Source: Microbacterium sp. MYb54
GTDB lineage: Bacteria; Actinomycetota; Actinomycetes; Actinomycetales; Microbacteriaceae
Length of the DNA: 54,997 nucleotides
Direction of reading: 5' to 3'
Assembly: GCF_002979515.1 (NCBI RefSeq)
Contig: NZ_PCPA01000023.1
Span: forward strand, 1-54,997
The notes under the pieces were generated by a model that saw nothing but the letters and a program-made list of their open reading frames with translations, was not told the origin of the DNA and did not search any database. The translations under genes were made by a program, and so were the position numbers. Positions 33,043-42,235 of the stretch are shown here, piece by piece; position 1 is the first letter of the stretch, and every line of letters begins with the position of its first letter.

Positions 33043-34431
33043 TCAGACGCGACGAGACGGGCGCTCGGCGACAGACGCGATCACGGCGGTGAGGGCGTCG
33101 AGCGAGCGCTGGGGGCTCCACGCCGCGGCGACCGACGGGGCCTCGGCGCTCAGAGCCGCGAGCCGGTCGGGGTCGGTCAGCAGGTCACGGATCGCCACGC
33201 CCAGCGCATCGACGTCGCCGCTGGGCACCAGTACGCCACCGCCCTGCTCCAGCACGTCACGGATGCCGTAGCGGGCGTCGTACGACACGACGGGCGCCCC
33301 GTGCAGGAGAGCTTCGACGATCGACAGCGGCTGCCCCTCGTAGGCGGTTGCCGTGACGATGAGGGATGCGCGGTCCAGCACCGTGCCGGGAGAATCGGTG
33401 TAGCCGGCGAGCAACACCCGATCACCGGCTCCGAGCTCCTCGATCAATGCGCGCAGTCGGCCCTCTTCAGGGCCGCCGCCCCAGATCTCCATCCGAGCGT
33501 CCGGCACGTCTGCGGCGAGGAAGGCGCGGATGGCTTGATCGATGCGCTTTCCCGGCGCGAGGCGACCGAGCACGACGACGAGGCCATCTTCGCGCAGGTC
33601 GTCGCGGCCGGTCACCGGGGCGATCGGATTCGGCACCACGACGTGTCGCGCCGGTTCTCCGAACCGCGCCACCACGTCGTCGCGCTGCGTGGTGGTGGGC
33701 CAGATCACCGCATCGAAACGGTCGGTCAGACGGAACCAGCGCGTCCAGAGCGTGTTCATCGGAGCATCCGGGGTGTACGGCGCCTCGACGTGCATCGTGT
33801 GGATCGGGTGCAGGATGCGCACGCGCGGATCGGACCAGTCGGCGATGAGCTCACCGAGCTGCCGGGACTCGCAGATCACGACGATGAGGCGGTCGCCGAA
33901 CGCGGCGGTCACCTTCTCGAGCCACGCCCGATACAGCCCGCGGAACCCGTGCAGCGCTCCGGCCACCTCACCCGCGGCGTCGTAGACGAGGACGGGTTCC
34001 TCGGTCAGGTGCCAGTCCGGGTTGCCCGGGATCACCGGGAGCGCCGCGAACGGTCGCCCCTCGGCATCCGCCAGCACGCGGTATTCGACGTCGGGATCAG
34101 GGCTGACCGCGGCGTCAGCGGCAGCACGCAGCCAGTCGGCCGCTCCCCCGCCAGGAGCCACGGCCTCGTCGAAGAGGTTGCGCATCCGCGACGGGTCGAC
34201 GAGTGCACCCTGTTCGACGAACGTCTGTCGATGCGCAGCGTGATCGGCCGCAGTGCCCGGGTCGAACGTGAGCAGCTGCGGGCCCGCACCGTCTGCCACA
34301 CCGGCGGCAGCGAGCTGTCGGGCACGCGTGAGCGTCGCGATCGTGTAGCCGCCGTCCATCCCCGGGATCAGCCGACTGGACAGCACCACGTACTCGGCGT
34401 CGGGAAGTACCGGCGCCGCATCGGGGAGCAT
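33043..34431 (-). CDS. Glycosyltransferase family 4, TagE-like
   Basis: A 462-residue GT-B glycosyltransferase. The C-terminal nucleotide-sugar domain is clear: LVVVLGRLAPGKRIDQAIRA, DRVLLAGYTDSPGTVLDRAS and the donor-site motif YEGQPLSIVEALLHGAPVVS followed by YDARYGIRDVL. This EGxxLSxxEAL...YDxxYGxR pattern resembles teichoic-acid alpha-glucosyltransferases and relatives. There is no signal peptide. The start ATG 34431 is 8 bases after the guaA stop with GGGAG just upstream, so it is probably the third gene of the DUF3817-guaA unit. The acceptor is unknown. Confidence 0.85.
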   Translation of the reverse strand: MLPDAAPVLPDAEYVVLSSRLIPGMDGGYTIATLTRARQLAAAGVADGAGPQLLTFDPGTAADHAAHRQTFVEQGALVDPSRMRNLFDEAVAPGGGAADWLRAAADAAVSPDPDVEYRVLADAEGRPFAALPVIPGNPDWHLTEEPVLVYDAAGEVAGALHGFRGLYRAWLEKVTAAFGDRLIVVICESRQLGELIADWSDPRVRILHPIHTMHVEAPYTPDAPMNTLWTRWFRLTDRFDAVIWPTTTQRDDVVARFGEPARHVVVPNPIAPVTGRDDLREDGLVVVLGRLAPGKRIDQAIRAFLAADVPDARMEIWGGGPEEGRLRALIEELGAGDRVLLAGYTDSPGTVLDRASLIVTATAYEGQPLSIVEALLHGAPVVSYDARYGIRDVLEQGGGVLVPSGDVDALGVAIRDLLTDPDRLAALSAEAPSVAAAWSPQRSLDALTAVIASVAERPSRRV

Positions 34432-34439
34432 CGTGCTCC

Positions 34440-36026
34440 CTACTCCCACTCGATCGTCCCCGGCGGCTTCGAGGTCACGTCGAGCACGACGCGGTTGACG
34501 TCGCGCACACCGTTCGTGATGCGGTTCGAGATCTTCGACAGCACGTCGTACGGCAGGCGCGTCCAGTCGGCCGTCATGGCGTCTTCACTCGACACCGGAC
34601 GCAGCACGATCGGGTGACCGTAGGTACGGCCGTCGCCCTGCACGCCCACCGAGCGCACGTCGGCCAGCAGCACGACGGGGCACTGCCAGATCTCCTGGTC
34701 GAGTCCTGCCTTCGTCAGCTCTTCGCGGGCGATGGCGTCGGCCTCACGCAGAATCTCGAGACGGTCAGCGGTGACCTCACCGATGATCCGGATGCCGAGA
34801 CCGGGCCCCGGAAACGGCTGGCGTCCGACGATGGCCTCGGGAATGCCGAGCTCGCGACCGATCGCACGCACCTCGTCCTTGAACAGGGCGCGCAGCGGCT
34901 CGATCAGCTCGAAGTCGAGGTCGTCGGGGAGGCCGCCCACGTTGTGGTGCGACTTGATGTTCGCGGTGCCGGCACCGCCGCCGGACTCGACGACGTCGGG
35001 GTAGAGCGTGCCCTGCACGAGGAACTTCACCGGAGCGCCGCCCGAAGCCTTGGCCTCAGCGACGAGGTCGAGCTGCACCTTCTCGAACGCGCGGATGAAC
35101 TCGCGTCCGATGATCTTGCGCTTCTCCTCCGGATCGGTCACACCCTCGAGGTGACCGAGGAAGGTCTCTGCCGCGTCGACCGTGATCAGACGCACACCGG
35201 TGGACTCTACGTAGTCGTTCTCGACCTGCTCGCGCTCGCCCTTGCGGAGGAGGCCGTGGTCGACGAAGACGGCGGTCAGCTGGTCGCCGATCGCCTTGTG
35301 CACGAGCGCGGTGGAGACCGCGGAGTCGACCCCGCCGGAGAGAGCGGAGATGACGCGGGCGTCACCCACCTGCTCGCGGATGCGCTCGATCTGCTCGGCG
35401 ATCACGTTGCCGCTGTTCCAATCGGACGCGAGACCCGCACCCTTGTGCAGGAAGTTCTCGAGGACCTGCTGACCGTGGTCGGAGTGCTTGACCTCGGGGT
35501 GCCACTGCACGCCGTAGAAGCCGCGCTCCTCGTTCGAGAACGCCGCGACCTTGGTCGCATCCGTCGTCGCGAGCACGTCGAAGCCCTCCGGCGCCTTGGC
35601 GACCTGGTCGCCGTGGCTCATCCAGACGTTCTGCTGCGCGGGCTGGCCGCCCAGCAGCGTTCCGCCGTCGCCCGAGATGACGGCATCCGTCGCACCGTAC
35701 TCGCGCAGGCCGGTGTTCGCGACCTCGCCGCCGAGCGTCTGGGCCATGTACTGGAAGCCGTAGCAGATGCCGAGCGTCGGAACACCGAGGTCGAAGACCG
35801 CCGGGTCGAGCTTCGGGGCCCCCTCCTCGTACACCGACGAAGGACCGCCCGACAGGATGATCGCGACCGGGTTCTTGGCGGCGATCTCCTCAGCTGTGGC
35901 GGTGTGCGGCACGATCTCGCTGTAGACACCCGCCTCGCGGACGCGACGGGCGATCAGCTGCGCATACTGCGCGCCGAAGTCGACGACGAGCGCGGGGCGC
36001 TGCTGGGTCTCGGACTGTTCGGTCAA
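34440..36026 (-). CDS. guaA: GMP synthase (glutamine-hydrolysing) GuaA
   Basis: Converts XMP to GMP with ATP and glutamine-derived ammonia. It has 528 residues. The class I amidotransferase domain (about 12-200) has nucleophile C88 in LGICYGFQYMAQ and a GVQWHPEVKHS histidine/glutamate pair. The ATP-pyrophosphatase P-loop is ALSGGVDSAVSTALVHKA (about 234-251), and the C-terminal dimerisation domain contains RQPFPGPGLGIRIIGEV. The start is TTG at 36026, overlapping the stop of the DUF3817 gene by 4 bases, so initiation is probably coupled to translation of that gene. Confidence 0.97.
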   Translation of the reverse strand: MTEQSETQQRPALVVDFGAQYAQLIARRVREAGVYSEIVPHTATAEEIAAKNPVAIILSGGPSSVYEEGAPKLDPAVFDLGVPTLGICYGFQYMAQTLGGEVANTGLREYGATDAVISGDGGTLLGGQPAQQNVWMSHGDQVAKAPEGFDVLATTDATKVAAFSNEERGFYGVQWHPEVKHSDHGQQVLENFLHKGAGLASDWNSGNVIAEQIERIREQVGDARVISALSGGVDSAVSTALVHKAIGDQLTAVFVDHGLLRKGEREQVENDYVESTGVRLITVDAAETFLGHLEGVTDPEEKRKIIGREFIRAFEKVQLDLVAEAKASGGAPVKFLVQGTLYPDVVESGGGAGTANIKSHHNVGGLPDDLDFELIEPLRALFKDEVRAIGRELGIPEAIVGRQPFPGPGLGIRIIGEVTADRLEILREADAIAREELTKAGLDQEIWQCPVVLLADVRSVGVQGDGRTYGHPIVLRPVSSEDAMTADWTRLPYDVLSKISNRITNGVRDVNRVVLDVTSKPPGTIEWE

Positions 36027-36535
36027 CGGACACCTTCCGGGGCGGGGGTGGAGGCCTCGGAGGCCTCTCTGGTGGCGAGATAGGTCTTGACTTCACGGGC
36101 GACGACCGCCTCCATGAAGAACGACAGCAGCGGCACGACGCCGCCGAGCGCGAGCAGGATGAAGCGGGGGAAGCGCCAGCGCATCAGGCTCCACATGCGG
36201 AAGCACGCGAAGAGGTAGACGACGTAGAACCAGCCGTGCGCCACGAGGATGAACAGCGACAGGTTGAACCCGTCGCCCAGAGAGGTCATCTCGCAGGAGT
36301 TGGTCATCGGGGCGAAGAGCGACCACCACTGGCAGTCGGGCCCGGCGATCACGCCGGCGAACCAGAGCGGTCCTCCTGAGCCTCCCATGAAGAGCTCGAG
36401 GTGGATCGGCGTGTACTTCAGCACCATCTCGGTCAGCAGCAGGAGCAGCATGACTCCGGTGATGATCGACGCGATCTGGTAGAACTTCAGCGCACCGCGG
36501 ATCGCCGGAAAGCTGGCGACTTTCGGTTCGGGCAT
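36023..36535 (-). CDS. DUF3817 family membrane protein
   Basis: A 170-residue membrane protein with about four hydrophobic segments (for example FYQIASIITGVMLLLLLTEM at about 18-37 and FILVAHGWFYVVYLFACFRM). The segment with HGWFYVVYL matches DUF3817, an uncharacterised actinobacterial family often placed beside guaA. The start ATG 36535 has TAGACT 6 bases upstream and no ribosome binding site. It overlaps the TTG start of guaA. Confidence 0.85.
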   Translation of the reverse strand: MPEPKVASFPAIRGALKFYQIASIITGVMLLLLLTEMVLKYTPIHLELFMGGSGGPLWFAGVIAGPDCQWWSLFAPMTNSCEMTSLGDGFNLSLFILVAHGWFYVVYLFACFRMWSLMRWRFPRFILLALGGVVPLLSFFMEAVVAREVKTYLATREASEASTPAPEGVR

Positions 36536-36541
36536 GGGTCC

Positions 36542-36547
36542 AGTCTA
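36542..36547 (-). promoter_or_regulatory. -10 box of the DUF3817-guaA unit
   Basis: TAGACT with 6 bases to ATG 36535. It predicts a leaderless transcript that also carries guaA. Confidence 0.6.
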
Positions 36548-36624
36548 GCCGCCGGAAAATCGTGCCGAATCCGGTCGCGGAGGCATCGGTCAGGAATCGA
36601 GAAGCAGCTCGGATGCCGGGCTCG

Positions 36625-36630
36625 TAGCGT
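36625..36630 (+). promoter_or_regulatory. -10 box of the leaderless VOC gene
   Basis: TAGCGT with 7 bases to ATG 36638. Confidence 0.45.
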
Positions 36631-36637
36631 CGTCGTC

Positions 36638-37261
36638 ATGAACACCACCATCGATTCCCTCACCCTCGACCTCCCGGATGTGGACGCCGCCCGCTCCTTC
36701 TACACCCAGGCGTTCGACCTCGGCGATCGCCTGCGGTTCCGCACCGCAGATGCCGATACCTCCGGCTTCCGCGGATACACCCTGTCGCTCGTCGTCTCGC
36801 AGCCCGCGAACGTACACGCCCTCATCGACGCGGCCGTCGCCGGCGGAGCCACCGTGATCAAGCCGGTGTCGAAGTCGCTCTGGGGCGTCGGCGGCACGGT
36901 CCAGGCTCCGGACGGTGCCATCTGGAAGATCGCGACCTCCGCGAAGAAGGACACCGCTCCCCCGAGTCGCGCGGTCGACGAGATCGTGCTGCTGCTCGGC
37001 GCGGAGGACGTGGTCGCCTCGAAGACCTTCTACGCGGACCGCGGCATCCCGGTCGGCAAGAGCTTCGGCCGCAGCTATGTGCAGTTCGACACCGGAGCCG
37101 GCCCGATCGGACTCGGCCTGTACCGTCATGCGTCGCTTGCCAAGGATGCGGGTGTTCCGGCGGAAGGGTCCGGCTCGCATCGGATCACGGTCAACGGCGT
37201 GCTCGGTGCGGCGGTCGACCCCGACGGCTTCGTGTGGGCTCCGGTCGCGGTGACCGCCTGA
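36638..37261 (+). CDS. VOC-family (glyoxalase-like) protein, two modules
   Basis: A 207-residue vicinal-oxygen-chelate protein with two paired-beta modules: SLTLDLPDVDAARSFYTQAF at about 7-26 and EIVLLLGAEDVVASKTFYAD at about 117-136. It resembles the family annotated as glyoxalase/bleomycin-resistance or dioxygenase, but metal ligands are not obvious. The start ATG 36638 has no ribosome binding site. It is divergent from the DUF3817-guaA unit and is followed by a terminator. The substrate is unknown. Confidence 0.82.
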   Translation: MNTTIDSLTLDLPDVDAARSFYTQAFDLGDRLRFRTADADTSGFRGYTLSLVVSQPANVHALIDAAVAGGATVIKPVSKSLWGVGGTVQAPDGAIWKIATSAKKDTAPPSRAVDEIVLLLGAEDVVASKTFYADRGIPVGKSFGRSYVQFDTGAGPIGLGLYRHASLAKDAGVPAEGSGSHRITVNGVLGAAVDPDGFVWAPVAVTA

Positions 37262-37300
37262 GACGTCGCGTTCACCACCCGTGATCCGGAGAGGAGACGA

Positions 37301-37334
37301 CGAAGGCCGCCGGGATCGCTCCCGACGGCCTTCG
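37301..37334 (+). terminator. Terminator between the VOC and nuclease genes
   Basis: Stem CGAAGGCCGCCGGGA / TCCCGACGGCCTTCG with a single mismatch and a 4-base loop. CCTTTGTC follows on the plus strand. It lies between convergent genes and may serve both. Confidence 0.7.
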
Positions 37335-37376
37335 CCTTTGTCATCCGACTATCGGATCAGAACCGCGCTCTCCCGC

Positions 37377-40300
37377 TCAGAACCACCGAGTGAGGAGGTC
37401 CCAGAGCCAGTCGAGGATCGCACCGATGATGCCGCCGGCGCGGTTGACGGTGACGGTGGCTGTCGCCGCGTCTCCATCGGCCTGCGACGCAGCGACGGTG
37501 TACTTGCCCGACGGAGCGCTCTTCGGCACGGTGACCGAGGTGTTGAACGTGCCGTCTGCGCCCACCTGGACGGTGCCGACCTGGACCGGCTTGCCCTTCT
37601 TGGGACGCAACTCGATGCTCACGGTCTCGCCGGGCACGTAGCCCTCACCGGTGACCTTGAGGCTCTTGCCCGCGGTCACCTTGGACGAGCCGAGGGCGAT
37701 CGTGCCGGCGAACTGCTCTTCGCCGGCGATCGTGAACGGCACCTGCACCGTGGTGCCGGTACCGGCGACGGCCACCGTGAGCACCTGCTCGCCGAAGACG
37801 CCGGACGGAACCGTGAAGGTCAGGCTGGCACGCCCGCCTTCGTCGGTGGTGTCGACGACCGCCGGGTCGACCGCACCGGCCGCGAGCTGCGTGCCGCCGA
37901 GCGACAGCGACACCTCGCCCGGGGCCGGCTCACCGGCGCTGAACGCCAGCGAGGAGAGCGACACGGTCACCTGGTCGCCGGCGCTGTAGCCGTCGGCGTC
38001 CGCAGGGCTGACCGCGACGCCGACCGCGCGCTGGGCGTAGTCGGGGCTCGCGGTCTTGTTCGCGTCGAACCAGTCGACCATGGACTGCAGATCGACCTTG
38101 CCGGTGTCGCGCTTGCCCGTGCCCTCCTTGAAGGTGAAGAAGTTGTCTCCACCCGCCGCGAGGAACGAGTTGGCTGCGACCGTGTAGTTCGCAGCCGGGT
38201 CGAGCGCCGCGCCGTTGAGCGTGATCGACGTGATCCGCGAACCCTGCGCCGCGGCGGGGTCGTAGGCGTAGACCAGGCCCTCCGAGACACCGAGCTTCAG
38301 GAACGGACGCGCCGATCCCGCCGGCTGCCACTGTTCCTCCAGCACGCCCTTCAGCTGTGCACCCGTGAGCGTCAGCGTCACCAGCGTGTTGGCGAACGGC
38401 TGGACCGTCGCCGCCTCGCGGTAGGTGACGTTGCCGTCGGGGTCGGATGCTCCGGCCGAGGCGTACGTGAGGTTCGCACGGATGCCGCCGGGGTTCATGA
38501 TCGCCACATCGGCGCCCGTGGACCACTTCTGCACGTCGGCGACGAAGTTGCCGATGGTGGACTCGCCACCGCGGTTCTCCGTCTTGCCGTCGCTCTGGCG
38601 TGCGCGGTTGAAGTCGGCGGTGATGTCTCCGACCTTGATCGCGCCCAGCACATCGGCCTCGGCCTTCGCCTTGGCGACGATGTCGGCCACCTCGGGGACG
38701 GCCGGGTACAGCGGCTTGCCCGCAGCGGTGAGGGGCTTGATCTCGTTGGTGATCGAGATCAGGTCCTTCGTCTTCGGGTCGACCTTGATGTTCATCAGGC
38801 CCAGGTTCTCGCCGTACTGCCCCGCAGAGACGACCGGGCGGCCGTCGATCACGTGGTTGTAGGCGAGGTGGGTGTGCGCCGACACGATGGCGTCCACGTC
38901 GTCATCGACGCCGTAGACGATCTCGCCGAGGGGCGAGTCCGGGGTGATGCTGTCGAGCGCGACACTGGCTGCGCCCTCGTGGACGAGCAGGATGACGACA
39001 TCCGCCTCGCCGTTGGACTCATCGCCGTCGCGCAGGTCGTCGGCCACCGCGTTCACGGAGTCGACGATGCTGCGGACCTCGAGGTCCTTGATGCCCTCGG
39101 GCGAGACGAGCGAGTCGAGATCTTCGGTGACCGCACCGACGAAACCGACCCGGACGCCGTCGAGCTCCTTCACCCAGGCCGGTGCGAGCGCAGGCTCGCC
39201 GGTCTCGGTGACGAACACGTTCGAGGAGATGTACTCCCAGTCCGCACGCTCCTGCACGCGATCGCGCAGGTCTTCCCAGCCCTGGTCGAACTCGTGGTTG
39301 CCCGCCGCGCTGACGTCGAGGCCGGCCGCGTTGAGCGCGTCGATCGTGGGGTTGTCGTCATTGATGAACGAGGTGAACGTCGATGCGCCGATCAGGTCGC
39401 CGGCACCGGCGAAGATCGTGTTCGGGTTCGCCTCACGGAACTGTTTTACCGCGCCTGCCAGCACCGCCGCGCCTGCAGCGGCGCCGTCGGCCTCGATCCG
39501 ACCGTGGAAGTCATTGACCGTGACGACGTCGATGCTCACAGGCGGGATCTCCGCGGAGACGCCGACGATGATCGGGTCGTGGTCGCTGGAACGGTACGGG
39601 GTTCCCGACTCGGTGGCGCCGTACGCGTAGCCGCGGTCGCTCCACTCCGGCGAGTTGATGCCCCACACCCCGGCACCCGTGATCGACGAGGCGAGCGACG
39701 GCGACGCGATCACGTGGTCGAGCGAGCCGAGCTCGCCGTCGAACGAGTACGTGTACTGACCGGAGGCCTTGTCGGCGACCAGGTCGCTCCACCCGTTCGA
39801 GGTGAACACGTCGATCGGGTCTTCCTTGCCATAGGCGTTGAAGTCGCCGATCAGCAGCATGTCGCCGCTGCCGGTCGTCTGCTCGAGCTGGTCGGTGAAG
39901 GCGAGGATCGCGTTCGCCTGCTTCACGCGGTCGGCGTTGAAGAAGCCCTGGCCGTCGGCCGGCTCGGCTCCCGCGCCCTCGGGCGGCGACTTCGACTTCA
40001 GGTGGTTCGCCACGACCGTGACGACACGTCCGTCGATGTCGAACGCCTGCGCGATCGGCTCACGGGCGTTGCCCCACACCGTCTCGTCAGTGACGGTGAT
40101 GCTGTCGCCGACCCGCTTGACCGCATCCTTCTTGTAGATGATCGCGTTCGTGATGAAGTCGGTCGTCGCCGCGTTGTTCAGGGCGGCGGGCGTGGGCACG
40201 TAGCCCCACACGTCGCTGCCTGCGTCGGCGTTGAGCCCGGCGACCAGGTCTTTGAGGGCGGTGTCGATGGGCTTGCCCAGCTTCACCGAGTTCTCGATCT

Positions 40301-41999
40301 CCATGAGCGACACGATGTCCGCATCCAGCCCGTTGATCGCCGCGACGATCTTGGACTTCTGGATCGCGAACTGCGCCGCGTTCGCCGCACCTCGGGCGTT
40401 GGAGTTCTCACTCTTCAGCGTCGTGAAGTAGTTGTAGACGTTGAAGGACGCGACCTGGACGTCGCCGCCCACGGTCGGTGCACTCTCGGTGCGCGGGTTC
40501 GTCGCCTCGAAACCGACCTTGAGGTCGGCGGACGAGGAGTCGTCGATCGGCACGACCGGCTGCAGACGCCAGTCGTTGAAGCCCCACTGCAGCACGTAGC
40601 CGTTGTCGCCGAAGTCGACGGTGTCGCCGTTGCGGACCACCGTGTCCTTCGTGAAGTACGGCTGCTCACCGGGGTGGCCGCTGTTGGACACCTGGATCGA
40701 CCAGCCGTCGTCGAGCAGAATCCGGTTGGCGCGGTTGGCCGCGGTGATCGCTGCGGCTGCGTCACCCGGACGCGTGGTCTCGGTGCTCTTGACGGCGAGC
40801 GCATCGCCGGCGTTCAGCCAGAGCGCACCGAAGTTGAACAGCTGGTGGCTGGAAGCGAGACGGTAGGTCCCCTCCGGAGCCACGTACATGTTCTCGTACT
40901 GCTCGCGGTCGGCGCCCTGCACCGTGGCGGGCAGCGGCGTGACGGCGGGAACCCCGACGCCGGCGGTGAGAACCTCGACATCGGCGGCCGCGGCCGGGTT
41001 GATCTGCGTCTGCCCGAAGTACTCGCTCACAGAGCCCGTCACCGAGACGAGGTCACCGATCGCCAGGGCCGGAGCAAGGGCGTTCAGGAACACGAACACG
41101 CCATCGGAGGCACCGGGAGTCGCATCCGTCGCGCCTCCCGAACCCTGGGTCTGGATGACGATGCCCTTGTAGCCGCCGGTGCGGTAGTCGGCGGTGACGA
41201 CGCCCTCGACCTGCACGGTCTGGCCGTTCAGCGGGGAGACGTCGGTCGCGCCCTGGACCTCGGCGATGGTGGCCTCGGTCGGGTCAGTGCCAGGACCTGT
41301 GCCCGGGTCGGTGTCGCCGGAGTTCTGCGGAGTGATCGTGGCGGAGAGCGTGAAGTCGGCGCTGTTGACGTCGGTGTCGACGCCACCGGTGCGGTTGAGC
41401 GACTTGACGTCGGTGTTGCCGGTGGGCGCAGTCGCCGCCGTGGCCTCGAACGTGTTCGAGGTGCCGTAGCCGAGCAGGTCGACGACGCCGTCGACACCCA
41501 CGACCGAGCCGGGGGTGAGGGTCACAGCGGCGGTGCCCTCGACAAGCGCGAGCGTGCCGTTGGTGCCGCTGGGAGTCAGGGTGCTGACGGCGTCCGGGGC
41601 CGGCAGCTCAGCGCCGTTGGCTCCGTTGCTGTTTCCCTGCACCAGGTAATAACCACCGGCCGGGATGACACCGGTGAGCGGGGCGACGCCGTTGAACGCC
41701 GCTGTTCCGTTCGCCGAGCGGTACTGCAACGACATCCCGTCGAGGGTGACAGGGGCGGACGTGGGGTTGTACAGCTCGACGAACTTGTTCTTGAACGCCG
41801 CGCCCGCGCTTCCGCCGGACAGGTACGCCTCATTGATCACCACCCCCGTTCCCGTGGTGTCTGCGGTGGCGGGAACCGCGGCCAGCGAGCCGAGGCTCAG
41901 CGCGGCGACGCAGGTCACGGCGAGAGCGCCGATGCGCCCCCGACTTCTACGGTGCGAGACGGGAGCCATGCGGCTCTCGTCGTCTGGAGCGGACATCAT
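37377..41999 (-). CDS. Secreted ExeM/NucH-type nuclease fused to 5'-nucleotidase
   Basis: About 1540 residues. In order: signal peptide (about 12-47, ending AVPATA); lamin-tail domain (about 52-180); OB-fold domain (about 255-350); endonuclease/exonuclease/phosphatase domain (about 515-815) with SLMEIENSV, LLIGDFNAYGKEDP and SSDHDPIIVG; calcineurin-like 5'-nucleotidase domain starting at VVTVNDFHGRIEADG with GNHEFDQGW and HTHLAYNH; its C-terminal domain (NPGGIRA); Ig-like tail; amphipathic end. It could degrade extracellular DNA to nucleosides and phosphate. I chose ATG 41999, with GAGGAG 9 bases upstream; ATG 41969 would give a shorter leader. There is no sorting motif, so release or loose binding is likely. 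Confidence 0.9.
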   Translation of the reverse strand: MMSAPDDESRMAPVSHRRSRGRIGALAVTCVAALSLGSLAAVPATADTTGTGVVINEAYLSGGSAGAAFKNKFVELYNPTSAPVTLDGMSLQYRSANGTAAFNGVAPLTGVIPAGGYYLVQGNSNGANGAELPAPDAVSTLTPSGTNGTLALVEGTAAVTLTPGSVVGVDGVVDLLGYGTSNTFEATAATAPTGNTDVKSLNRTGGVDTDVNSADFTLSATITPQNSGDTDPGTGPGTDPTEATIAEVQGATDVSPLNGQTVQVEGVVTADYRTGGYKGIVIQTQGSGGATDATPGASDGVFVFLNALAPALAIGDLVSVTGSVSEYFGQTQINPAAAADVEVLTAGVGVPAVTPLPATVQGADREQYENMYVAPEGTYRLASSHQLFNFGALWLNAGDALAVKSTETTRPGDAAAAITAANRANRILLDDGWSIQVSNSGHPGEQPYFTKDTVVRNGDTVDFGDNGYVLQWGFNDWRLQPVVPIDDSSSADLKVGFEATNPRTESAPTVGGDVQVASFNVYNYFTTLKSENSNARGAANAAQFAIQKSKIVAAINGLDADIVSLMEIENSVKLGKPIDTALKDLVAGLNADAGSDVWGYVPTPAALNNAATTDFITNAIIYKKDAVKRVGDSITVTDETVWGNAREPIAQAFDIDGRVVTVVANHLKSKSPPEGAGAEPADGQGFFNADRVKQANAILAFTDQLEQTTGSGDMLLIGDFNAYGKEDPIDVFTSNGWSDLVADKASGQYTYSFDGELGSLDHVIASPSLASSITGAGVWGINSPEWSDRGYAYGATESGTPYRSSDHDPIIVGVSAEIPPVSIDVVTVNDFHGRIEADGAAAGAAVLAGAVKQFREANPNTIFAGAGDLIGASTFTSFINDDNPTIDALNAAGLDVSAAGNHEFDQGWEDLRDRVQERADWEYISSNVFVTETGEPALAPAWVKELDGVRVGFVGAVTEDLDSLVSPEGIKDLEVRSIVDSVNAVADDLRDGDESNGEADVVILLVHEGAASVALDSITPDSPLGEIVYGVDDDVDAIVSAHTHLAYNHVIDGRPVVSAGQYGENLGLMNIKVDPKTKDLISITNEIKPLTAAGKPLYPAVPEVADIVAKAKAEADVLGAIKVGDITADFNRARQSDGKTENRGGESTIGNFVADVQKWSTGADVAIMNPGGIRANLTYASAGASDPDGNVTYREAATVQPFANTLVTLTLTGAQLKGVLEEQWQPAGSARPFLKLGVSEGLVYAYDPAAAQGSRITSITLNGAALDPAANYTVAANSFLAAGGDNFFTFKEGTGKRDTGKVDLQSMVDWFDANKTASPDYAQRAVGVAVSPADADGYSAGDQVTVSLSSLAFSAGEPAPGEVSLSLGGTQLAAGAVDPAVVDTTDEGGRASLTFTVPSGVFGEQVLTVAVAGTGTTVQVPFTIAGEEQFAGTIALGSSKVTAGKSLKVTGEGYVPGETVSIELRPKKGKPVQVGTVQVGADGTFNTSVTVPKSAPSGKYTVAASQADGDAATATVTVNRAGGIIGAILDWLWDLLTRWF

Positions 42000-42235
42000 C
42001 GGTGCTGTCTCCTCGGTCGGGTTCGACACTTCTCAGGACTGTCACGGCACACAGGGGAAACTCCCAGCATGCTCACATGGTGCGAGCATACGGAGCGGTC
42101 CGGACATCCTCAACGGAGTTTCCCGATTCGTCATCGAGCGCTCACCGGATGGCCCGCGCGACCCCTGACGAAGGTCGCTAACCGGGGAGGGCGACGCACA
42201 ATTGCGCATCAGATCACGCGCGGATGCGCGAGCGG

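Noticed and set aside
42069..42089. Palindrome ATGCTC-N9-GAGCAT upstream of the nuclease gene
   Set aside because: Only six paired bases per arm and no match to a known phosphate or CRP-type operator; chance is a sufficient explanation.
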